Shown piece after piece: positions 1 through 5,389 of a stretch of 7,315 nt of DNA. Within the stretch, counting starts at the first letter, position 1; each line of letters opens with the position of its first letter. The DNA comes from Hylemonella sp. UBA2468 (GTDB taxonomy: Bacteria; Pseudomonadota; Gammaproteobacteria; Burkholderiales; Burkholderiaceae_C). A model generated the notes under the pieces. The model made no database searches, was not told where the DNA came from, and was given only the letters and a program-made list of their open reading frames with translations. Location of the stretch: assembly GCA_002342165.1 (NCBI GenBank), contig DDPM01000045.1, positions 1 through 7,315 on the forward strand. Reading direction: 5' to 3'. Both the position numbers and the translations under genes were made by a program.

Positions 1-893
1 GGCACGGGTCTTTCACGTGCAATGGCAGCCAGCACGCCTCCTTTGGCGGTGCCGTCCAGTTTGGTCACGATCAGCCCGGTCAGCTGCAGCGCGTCGTCAA
101 AAGCGCGCACTTGCGCCAGTGCGTTTTGGCCCGTGTTGCCGTCAATCACCAGCAACACCTCGTGAGGCGCGCTAGGGTCGGCTTTTTGCACCACGCGTTT
201 GATTTTTTTCAGTTCTTCCATCAGATGCAGCTGGGTGGGCAATCGGCCCGCTGTGTCCACCAATACCACGTCACGCCCGCGCGCTTTGCCTGCGCTCACG
301 GCATCAAAACATACGGCAGCTGGGTCGCCACCTTCCTGGCTGATGATGTCAACCCGATTGCGGTTTGCCCACACGCCCAATTGCTCGCGCGCGGCAGCCC
401 TAAAGGTGTCGGCCGCCGCCAGCAGCACGCTTGCGCCCTGATCTGACAAATGGTGGGTCAGCTTGCCTATGGAGGTGGTTTTGCCCGCGCCGTTGACCCC
501 TGTCACCATGATCACCGTGGGGTGTTGGGCGCCAATCTGCAGAGGCTTTTGCAATGGCAAAAGCAGTTCAGTAAGCGCCTCAACCAGCAAAGCCTTAACA
601 GCTGCGGGTTCATTGACTTGTTGCGCTTTGACTTTGAGTTTGAGTGCGGCCAGCAACTGTTGGGTGGCTTGCACGCCGGTGTCGGCCATCAGCAAGGCGT
701 CTTCAAGTGCTTCGTAAAGGCTTGGGTCCAACTGTGTTCCGGTAAACACACTGCTAAGGCTGGCCCCCGTTTTGCGCAGTCCTTGGTTGAGTTTTTCAAT
801 CCAAGACTGGCGCGCGGTGAGTGGTTTTGCAGCTTGATTGGCGTCAAGGTTAGAGGTGTTTTCTGGGGATTTTTTCTTGAAAAAGCTGAACAT
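1..893 (-). CDS. ftsY: Signal recognition particle receptor FtsY (partial, C-terminus outside window)
   Basis: FtsY is the membrane-associated SRP receptor GTPase: it docks the Ffh-4.5S RNA-ribosome complex and hands nascent membrane proteins to SecYEG. Reading the minus strand from the ATG at 893 gives 297 codons without a stop. The N-terminus MFSFFKKK is short, basic and hydrophobic. The A domain that follows is only about 25 residues, so the N-domain helices begin near residue 30. Seen in the G domain: P-loop GVNGAGKTT (132-140), ADTFRAAAREQL (161-172), DTAGR (213-217) and TKLDGTAKGG (277-286). The reading frame is open at the window edge; roughly 45-50 C-terminal residues should lie outside. 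It is transcribed divergently from the M16 gene, 65 bp away, with a plausible promoter at 918-945. No good Shine-Dalgarno is visible before the ATG. The start fits the usual MFSFFKKK opening of betaproteobacterial FtsY. Confidence 0.97.
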   Translation of the reverse strand, partial: MFSFFKKKSPENTSNLDANQAAKPLTARQSWIEKLNQGLRKTGASLSSVFTGTQLDPSLYEALEDALLMADTGVQATQQLLAALKLKVKAQQVNEPAAVKALLVEALTELLLPLQKPLQIGAQHPTVIMVTGVNGAGKTTSIGKLTHHLSDQGASVLLAAADTFRAAAREQLGVWANRNRVDIISQEGGDPAAVCFDAVSAGKARGRDVVLVDTAGRLPTQLHLMEELKKIKRVVQKADPSAPHEVLLVIDGNTGQNALAQVRAFDDALQLTGLIVTKLDGTAKGGVLAAIARERPV

Positions 894-905
894 GGCACAC
901 ATTCA

Positions 906-923
906 TAGAATGGCTGCATTCTA
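906..923. repeat. Perfect 7-bp inverted repeat in the ftsY/M16 divergent gap
   Basis: TAGAATG (906-912) and CATTCTA (917-923) are exact inverted copies separated by GCTG. Each arm carries a TAGAAT hexamer resembling a -10 box, one on each strand. The minus-strand copy is the proposed ftsY -10 box. The dyad could be an operator, a small hairpin in the ftsY leader, or simply two opposed promoter elements. Nothing in the sequence decides between these. Confidence 0.5.
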
Positions 924-945
924 GAGATGCACCTCTCTTATTCAA
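918..945 (-). promoter_or_regulatory. Putative sigma-70 promoter of ftsY
   Basis: On the minus strand, TTGAAT (945-940; 4 of 6 matches to TTGACA) is followed after 16 bp by TAGAAT (923-918; 5 of 6 matches to TATAAT). Initiation would fall near 911, giving a 5' leader of about 18 nt before the ftsY ATG at 893. This is a hand match to the consensus in a 65-bp divergent gap. I saw no equally good promoter for the plus-strand M16 gene; its promoter may overlap the ftsY start. Confidence 0.45.
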
Positions 946-958
946 AAAGCAGGTTCAA

Positions 959-2392
959 ATGATGTGGAATTTTTATCTGACGGTTCGTTCTGTCCTCAGT
1001 TCAGTTGCTTTAGTGCTCAGTGCCCTTTTGCTGGCGTGCTTGGGTAACCCAACAGCTTTAGCGCAAAGCTTTGGGGGGGTGCAGCAATACAAATTGGCCA
1101 ACGGCCTGACTGTGATCGTCAAGCCCGACCACCGTGCCCCTACGGCCATTCATATGTTGTGGCATCGAGTGGGTGCCATGGATGAGGTGGATGGCACCAG
1201 CGGCGTGGCACATGTGTTGGAGCACATGATGTTCAAAGGTACCCGTAACTTAAAGCCCGGCGAATTTTCTAAACGGGTGGCGGCATTGGGTGGACGCGAA
1301 AATGCATTCACTGGACAAGATTACACAGGTTATTTTCAGATCATTCCGTCCAACCGTCTGGAAGACGTGATGAAGCTTGAGGCTGACCGTTTTGCGAACA
1401 ACCGTTGGTCGGACGAAGAATTTAGAAAAGAGCTAGAGGTGGTGAAAGAAGAGCGCAGACTGCGTACCGAAGACAACCCCCGCGCCTTGCTTTACGAAGC
1501 TTTGAACGCCACCACCTTTATGGCATCTCCGTACCGTCGTCCTATTGTGGGTTGGATGAACGACCTTGACGCCATGACCCCTCAAGACGCGCGTGACTTT
1601 TACAAGCGCTGGTACACCCCGGCTAACGCGGCTTTGGTGGTAGTGGGCGACGTGAACCCACGGCGCGTCAAACAACTGGCCGAACGCTATTACGGCCCTT
1701 TTCCCGCGCGAAGTGTACCCGTCCGCAAGCCGCGCGAAGAACCTGTGCAAACGGGGCTGCGACGTTTGGAGGTCAAGGCCCCTGCAGAACAGGCCTACGT
1801 GGCCTTGGCCTTTAAGGTGCCAACCCTCACCAATTTGCTGCAGCCCACGGCCCAAGATCAAGATGCCTTAGCGCTCACTGTATTGGCCGCGGTGCTGGAT
1901 GGTTACAGCGGTGCTCGGCTGGACCGCGCTTTGACTCAAGGGGCCGACCGTCTGGCCGATCAGGCGGGAGCTTCCAACGGTTTGACCGGCCGCGGCCCCC
2001 AGCTGTTTGTGTTGGACGGTGTGCCTGCCAAAGGCAAAAGCAGTTCCGAGCTCGAAGCTGCTTTACGCCAACAGGTACAAAAAGTGGCGCAAGAAGGTGT
2101 GGCGGAGGCAGAGCTCAACCGCGTCAAAACCCAGTGGGTGGCCAGAGAGGTCTACAAGCTCGACTCCATGATGGCGCAAGTCATGGAAATGGGTGCCTAT
2201 TGGGCAGAAGGCTTGCCGGTCGATTCAGGTGCCTTGCTGATCAAGCGCTTACGCGAGGTAACCCCTGAACAGGTGCGCTCTGTGGCGCAACGCTATTTTG
2301 GTGACGACCAACTCACCGTGGCGCATTTGGTGCCGCAGCCGGTAGACCCCAGCCGGGTTCGCAAGCCGTCTTCTAGCGCGGGAAGGCATTGA
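959..2392 (+). CDS. Secreted M16 zinc metallopeptidase, catalytic (zinc-binding) subunit
   Basis: This is a 477-aa M16B-type (pitrilysin / mitochondrial processing peptidase-like) protein. A signal sequence covers about residues 1-35 with likely cleavage at ALA-Q (35/36), so the protein should be exported to the periplasm. LLAC (24-27) is a weak lipobox, so a lipoprotein cannot be excluded. The N-terminal domain has the inverted zinc motif HVLEH (85-89), with the distal Glu in VVKEE (probably E165), 76 residues further on, the usual M16 spacing. The C-terminal domain (about 265-465) lacks the Arg/Tyr pair: the equivalent positions, by my alignment to the next gene, are T326 and A333. It is therefore best read as one half of a heterodimer with the product of 2394-3719. 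Two ATGs (959, 962) are possible starts; the AGG at 951-953 is better spaced for the second. The substrate is unknown. Confidence 0.92.
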   Translation: MMWNFYLTVRSVLSSVALVLSALLLACLGNPTALAQSFGGVQQYKLANGLTVIVKPDHRAPTAIHMLWHRVGAMDEVDGTSGVAHVLEHMMFKGTRNLKPGEFSKRVAALGGRENAFTGQDYTGYFQIIPSNRLEDVMKLEADRFANNRWSDEEFRKELEVVKEERRLRTEDNPRALLYEALNATTFMASPYRRPIVGWMNDLDAMTPQDARDFYKRWYTPANAALVVVGDVNPRRVKQLAERYYGPFPARSVPVRKPREEPVQTGLRRLEVKAPAEQAYVALAFKVPTLTNLLQPTAQDQDALALTVLAAVLDGYSGARLDRALTQGADRLADQAGASNGLTGRGPQLFVLDGVPAKGKSSSELEAALRQQVQKVAQEGVAEAELNRVKTQWVAREVYKLDSMMAQVMEMGAYWAEGLPVDSGALLIKRLREVTPEQVRSVAQRYFGDDQLTVAHLVPQPVDPSRVRKPSSSAGRH

Positions 2393-2393
2393 C

Positions 2394-3719
2394 ATGAAAG
2401 CACTTCAAATATTCACTTTTATCTGCATGTGGTTGGTGGGTGGTCAGGCCCTTGCGGCCTTACCCATACAACATTGGGTGATGCCCAACGGCGCCCGCGT
2501 GTACTTGGTAGAAAGCCCTGCAGTGCCCATGCTGGATGTGCAGGTCGATCTGGATGCGGGTGGCCGCCGCGACCCGGCCGCACAGGCGGGCTTGGCCAGC
2601 ATCATGGCCAGCCAGCTCAAACTGGGTGTTCGAGCTCAGGGCGGGCAACCCGCCCTTGACGAAAACGCACTCGGTGAGGCATGGGCCGATTTGGGTGCAT
2701 CCTTTGGTGCAGGCGCAGGGAGTGACCGCATGAGCTTCACGCTCAGAACCCTTACTGAGCCTGACTTGCTCCAACGAGCGGTGGCTTTGGCTGCGCGGCT
2801 GATGGGCGAGCCCGCCTTTGACCCTCAGGTGTGGACACGCGAACGCGAGCGTATTTCGGCTGCCATTCGCGAGGCCAACACTAGACCTGCCACTCAAGCC
2901 AATCGGGCCTTTGAAAAGGCGGTTTATGCCGAACACCCCTATGGCTTTGACACCACAGAAGCCACATTGCAACGTATTGCCGTCGAAGACTTGCACAACT
3001 TTCATGCCCAAATGGTTCGTGCTTGTCGAGCCAGAGTCACGCTGGTGGGGGCCGTTAGCCGCGCTCAAGCCGAACAACTTGTGCAGGGTTTGTTGGCGCG
3101 TGTGCCGCAAGAAGGGTGTTCGCCCCTGCCAGAGATTGCGCAGGTTCAACCCCTTCAAGGGCCTTCGGTGCAGCGCATTGCTTTTGACTCAGCACAGGCC
3201 CATGTGTTGATAGGGCAACCTGGTTTTGTTCGCCAAGATCCTGATTACTTTGCACTCATCGTAGGCAACTATATTTTGGGTGGAGGTGGTTTTGTGTCAC
3301 GCCTCACGCATGAGGTGCGCGAAAAGCGTGGACTGAGCTACAGCGTTTACAGCGGCTTTTCTCCGGGCTTGCATGCAGGGGCCTTCACCTTAGGCTTGCA
3401 AACCCGACCCGATCAGGCCGAACTGGCCATCAAGGTCTCGCAAGACGTGCTGCGACAGTTTGTGAAAGAAGGCCCCACCGAAGTCGAGTTGCAAGCAGCC
3501 AAGTCCAACTTGGTAGGGGGCTTTGCTTTGAGGCTGGATACCAATCGAAAACTGCTCGACAACGTGGCCAGCTTGGCATGGAACGACTTGCCCTTGAATT
3601 ATTTAGACACTTGGACCCAACAGGTTCAACGCGTCACGCGCGCCGATATCCGCAAGGCTTTTCAACGGGTCTTGCAGCCTGAACGCATGGTCACGGTAGT
3701 AGTGGGTGGCAAACCTTAA
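2394..3719 (+). CDS. Secreted M16 family protein, non-catalytic (Arg/Tyr) partner subunit
   Basis: This is a 441-aa M16 protein with a signal peptide (about residues 1-21, cleavage at ALA-A). The N-terminal domain keeps the fold signatures (PNGARVYLVE at 31-40, AGLASIM at 65-71), but the zinc motif is gone: S69, A72 and S73 replace the His, Glu and His of HxxEH, so it should not bind catalytic zinc. The C-terminal domain has LGGGGFVSRL (295-304) and VREKRGLSYSVYSG (308-321). R309 and Y316 are seven residues apart, the spacing of the R/Y pair that contacts substrate in active M16 enzymes. The gene begins 1 bp after the preceding stop codon, with a clear GGAAGG ribosome-binding site (2381-2386) inside that gene's end, which implies coupled translation. 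The closest described arrangement I know is the SPH2681/SPH2682 heterodimer of Sphingomonas sp. A1. Family assignment is firm; partnership is inferred. Confidence 0.92.
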   Translation: MKALQIFTFICMWLVGGQALAALPIQHWVMPNGARVYLVESPAVPMLDVQVDLDAGGRRDPAAQAGLASIMASQLKLGVRAQGGQPALDENALGEAWADLGASFGAGAGSDRMSFTLRTLTEPDLLQRAVALAARLMGEPAFDPQVWTRERERISAAIREANTRPATQANRAFEKAVYAEHPYGFDTTEATLQRIAVEDLHNFHAQMVRACRARVTLVGAVSRAQAEQLVQGLLARVPQEGCSPLPEIAQVQPLQGPSVQRIAFDSAQAHVLIGQPGFVRQDPDYFALIVGNYILGGGGFVSRLTHEVREKRGLSYSVYSGFSPGLHAGAFTLGLQTRPDQAELAIKVSQDVLRQFVKEGPTEVELQAAKSNLVGGFALRLDTNRKLLDNVASLAWNDLPLNYLDTWTQQVQRVTRADIRKAFQRVLQPERMVTVVVGGKP

Positions 3720-4296
3720 GCCGCCTGGGGAAGTCCGCATCATCGGCGGGCAATGGAAGCGCACTCGCCTAAAAGTGGCTGACATGCCCGGCCTGCGCCC
3801 CAGCCCGGACCGCGTACGCGAAACCTTGTTCAATTGGTTGGGGCAAGACCTAACCGGCTGGGTGGCTGTGGATGCCTTTGCAGGCACGGGCGCTTTGGGC
3901 TTAGAGGCCGCTTCGCGCGGCGCTAAGCAGGTTCTTTTGATAGAGCAAAACGCCCAGTTGGTGACTCAGCTCAAAACGTCAATAGGGCAACTCAACGCCC
4001 AAACTGTGCAGGTCATCAAAGGCGATGGTGTGCATGTTCTGCAACAGTGTGCCCCGGGTACCGTGGATGTGGTGTTTTTAGATCCTCCGTTTGAGGCGAA
4101 ATTGTTTGAACCCGCACTCAAAGCTGCAGCAAGCGCCATTGCCCCGCAGGGATTTGTTTATTTGGAGGCCCCAGAACTATGGAGTGACCAGCGCTTATGG
4201 CCCTTGGGTTTCAAGGGCCATAAGCACTTGAAAGCGGGGGCTGTTTACGCGCACTTGATTCAAAAAAACCTCTTCACTTCATCAGATTTCAATTAG
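3706..4296 (+). CDS. rsmD: 16S rRNA (guanine(966)-N2)-methyltransferase RsmD
   Basis: RsmD uses S-adenosylmethionine to methylate N2 of G966 of 16S rRNA during 30S assembly in the cytoplasm. The 196-aa length is normal (E. coli about 198). Seen: VRIIGGQWKRTRL (10-22), RPSPDRVRETLFNWL (31-45), the SAM-binding motif DAFAGTGALGLEAASRGA (56-73) and the catalytic motif DPPF (126-129). The start is GTG at 3706: an in-frame TAG lies at 3700-3702, and the next ATG (3784) would remove the conserved RIIGG segment. The gene therefore overlaps the M16 gene by 14 bp in another frame, consistent with one operon. Its last 15 bp overlap the convergent apt gene. The tail after AHLIQ (LFTSSDFN) looks unlike typical RsmD ends and sits at the edge of the lower-G+C block. 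A strong inverted repeat lies inside at 4193-4225. Confidence 0.96.
   Translation: MANLKPPGEVRIIGGQWKRTRLKVADMPGLRPSPDRVRETLFNWLGQDLTGWVAVDAFAGTGALGLEAASRGAKQVLLIEQNAQLVTQLKTSIGQLNAQTVQVIKGDGVHVLQQCAPGTVDVVFLDPPFEAKLFEPALKAAASAIAPQGFVYLEAPELWSDQRLWPLGFKGHKHLKAGAVYAHLIQKNLFTSSDFN
4193..4225. repeat. Perfect 14-bp inverted repeat (hairpin) inside the 3' part of rsmD
   Basis: GCTTATGGCCCTTG (4193-4206) and CAAGGGCCATAAGC (4212-4225) are exact inverted copies around the loop GGTTT. The repeat encodes RsmD residues 163-174 (RLWPLGFKGHKH) without disturbing the frame. On the minus strand it begins 57 bp past the apt stop, so it would lie in the 3' untranslated part of an apt transcript. No T-run follows on either strand, so it is not a standard intrinsic terminator. 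It could protect an RNA 3' end or slow read-through between the two convergent genes. Confidence 0.85.
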
Positions 4297-4803
4297 AGAC
4301 TGGGTTTCGATATGGGCTTCGGAGAGTTTCTTTCTTCCCAGCAACTCGGTGATTTCCAGCAATACCAACGCTCCCGCAACCTGAGCGCCTGCTTTGTTGA
4401 CCAGACTGGCAGCAGCGGTTATGGTGCCTCCAGTGGCCAGAACATCATCCATCAATAATATTTTTGCCTTTTGGGGAATGATATTCTGCTGGACTTCCAA
4501 ATAGTCTTGGCCATATTCAAGACCGTAAAACTCAGAGTAGGTCTCGGTTGGAAGTTTATTGGGCTTTCGGGCCATGATCAGCCCCTTGTTGGAAATCTGT
4601 GCAAGTGCAGAAGCAAAAATGAAACCCCGGGATTCAATACCCAAAATATAATCAAAAGGAGTTTGCAGGCTCAAACGGTGTAATTCACTCATGGCATGAG
4701 AAAAGGCATCTTTGTCAGCCAATAAGGGTGAAATGTCTTTAAACATAATACCCGGCTTTGGAAAGTCAGGTATGGTTGGTAAATAGTCAATCAGGTTCAT
4801 CAT
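4282..4803 (-). CDS. apt: Adenine phosphoribosyltransferase
   Basis: APT converts adenine and PRPP to AMP and pyrophosphate (cytoplasmic purine salvage). The 173-aa protein has the usual length. Seen: the amino end IDYLPTIPDFPKPGIMFKDI (5-24), GIESRGFIFASALA (55-68), ARKPNKLPTET (78-88), LEYGQDYLEVQ (95-105) and the PRPP-binding loop MDDVLATGGT (118-127). All expected catalytic segments are present. The start is ATG at 4803 or 4800; the homology fits MNLIDY at the second. No Shine-Dalgarno is visible upstream, because the bases just before the start are the beginning of the divergent nucleosidase gene. At the other end the last 15 bp overlap rsmD tail to tail. G+C is about 45% by hand count, clearly lower than the M16 genes (about 62% on sampled lines), which suggests a different origin. 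Confidence 0.96.
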   Translation of the reverse strand: MMNLIDYLPTIPDFPKPGIMFKDISPLLADKDAFSHAMSELHRLSLQTPFDYILGIESRGFIFASALAQISNKGLIMARKPNKLPTETYSEFYGLEYGQDYLEVQQNIIPQKAKILLMDDVLATGGTITAAASLVNKAGAQVAGALVLLEITELLGRKKLSEAHIETQSLIEI

Positions 4804-4806
4804 ATG
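4798..4806. promoter_or_regulatory. Zero-gap divergent start junction of apt and the nucleosidase gene
   Basis: The first apt ATG reads 4803-4801 on the minus strand and the nucleosidase ATG reads 4804-4806 on the plus strand, together forming CATATG. There is no intergenic base (3 bp if apt starts at 4800). For the plus gene, AGG at 4793-4795 lies 8 nt before the ATG. The minus gene has only a poor GGGC at a similar distance. Promoters for both must lie inside the opposite gene. I found isolated hexamers such as TTGTCA (4712-4717) and CATAAT (4744-4749), but their 26-bp spacing is wrong for a promoter. Confidence 0.7.
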
Positions 4807-5361
4807 AAAAGCCCAGTAGTGGTCATGGTCGCGCTTGAAGCAGAACTCAGCAGAAATCAGTTGCCTTCTGATATTCCATTGATTTATTCCGGGGTTGGAA
4901 AGGTAAATGCATCAATTGCCACATTTAAAGCCATCGAAAATTATCATCCCCGGCTCATTGTGAATTACGGAACAGCAGGAAAAATCAACCCTGATCTTTC
5001 GGGACTAATTTCTATTCATAAAGTCATTCAGCGGGATATTATGGCTGAACCCTTGGCACCAAGGGGGACGGTGCCTTTCTCGAAAAGGCCCAATCAATTT
5101 GTTTCAAAAGAGGATGGATTTGTGTGCGGAACGGGAGATAGTTTTGTGACACAGAGAGATTTATGGTTGACTGAGAATGGGGTTGATGTGGTGGACATGG
5201 AGTTATTCGCAATCGCTGCTGTTGCCACGGATTGGGGCATAGATTGGACGTCTCTGAAGTACATCTCGGATGCGGCTAATGAATCCTCCGGACACGAGTG
5301 GAAAGGCCAAGTCCACCAGGGGCAACTGCTTTTTTCGGAATGGTTCACCACATATCTTTAA
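4804..5361 (+). CDS. MTA/SAH nucleosidase-like protein (PNP/UDP phosphorylase superfamily), compact form
   Basis: The 185-aa protein belongs to the nucleoside phosphorylase/nucleosidase superfamily and resembles MTAN, which hydrolyses methylthioadenosine and S-adenosylhomocysteine to adenine plus the thioribose product. Seen: first strand PVVVMVALEAEL with E12, SGVGKVNA (29-36), NYGTAGKI (54-61), GTGDSFV (109-115), VDMELFAIAAV (130-140) and KYISDAANE (152-160). E12, E133 and D156 match E. coli MTAN E12, E174 and D197, and the E-to-D spacing of 23 is identical, so an active hydrolase is likely. It is about 45 residues shorter than E. coli MTAN, mostly after the first strand and in the middle. 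Exact substrate is uncertain, so no symbol is given. Divergent from apt with no gap; 28 bp tail to tail from xdhB. G+C is about 46%, like apt. Linkage to apt fits an adenine-release and adenine-salvage pair. Confidence 0.85.
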   Translation: MKSPVVVMVALEAELSRNQLPSDIPLIYSGVGKVNASIATFKAIENYHPRLIVNYGTAGKINPDLSGLISIHKVIQRDIMAEPLAPRGTVPFSKRPNQFVSKEDGFVCGTGDSFVTQRDLWLTENGVDVVDMELFAIAAVATDWGIDWTSLKYISDAANESSGHEWKGQVHQGQLLFSEWFTTYL

Positions 5362-5389
5362 ATGGACGGCAAAGCTGGTTGGTGGGCGT

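Noticed and set aside
545..564. 8-bp inverted repeat GCTTTTGC / GCAAAAGC inside ftsY
   Set aside because: It is short and in the middle of a conserved coding segment with no T-run or gene end nearby. An 8-bp arm is within chance for a window of this size.
111..908. Plus-strand open frames across the ftsY region
   Set aside because: They are antisense to ftsY, whose minus-strand translation carries all the SRP-receptor GTPase motifs. The plus-strand products are rich in His, Gln, Cys and Phe and match nothing I know.
2460..3158. Long open frame on the minus strand opposite the second M16 gene (232 codons)
   Set aside because: It is fully antisense to a well-supported M16 gene and its translation shows no recognisable domain. 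Long antisense frames are common in G+C-rich coding DNA.
2394..3719. The second M16 gene as a decayed pseudogene
   Set aside because: The frame is intact, the signal peptide, ribosome-binding site and R/Y motif are kept, and loss of the zinc site is the known pattern for partner subunits in this family.
4193..4225. The rsmD hairpin as a classic intrinsic terminator, or as an inserted palindromic element in the protein
   Set aside because: No T-run follows on either strand. RsmD has its normal length, with the hairpin peptide filling an expected position (WPLGFKGHKHLKAGAV), so no extra residues were inserted.
5300..5361. T-run at 5331-5336 as a terminator for the nucleosidase gene
   Set aside because: The bases before it (GGGGCAACTGC) form no convincing stem, and the run lies inside the coding sequence before the stop codon.
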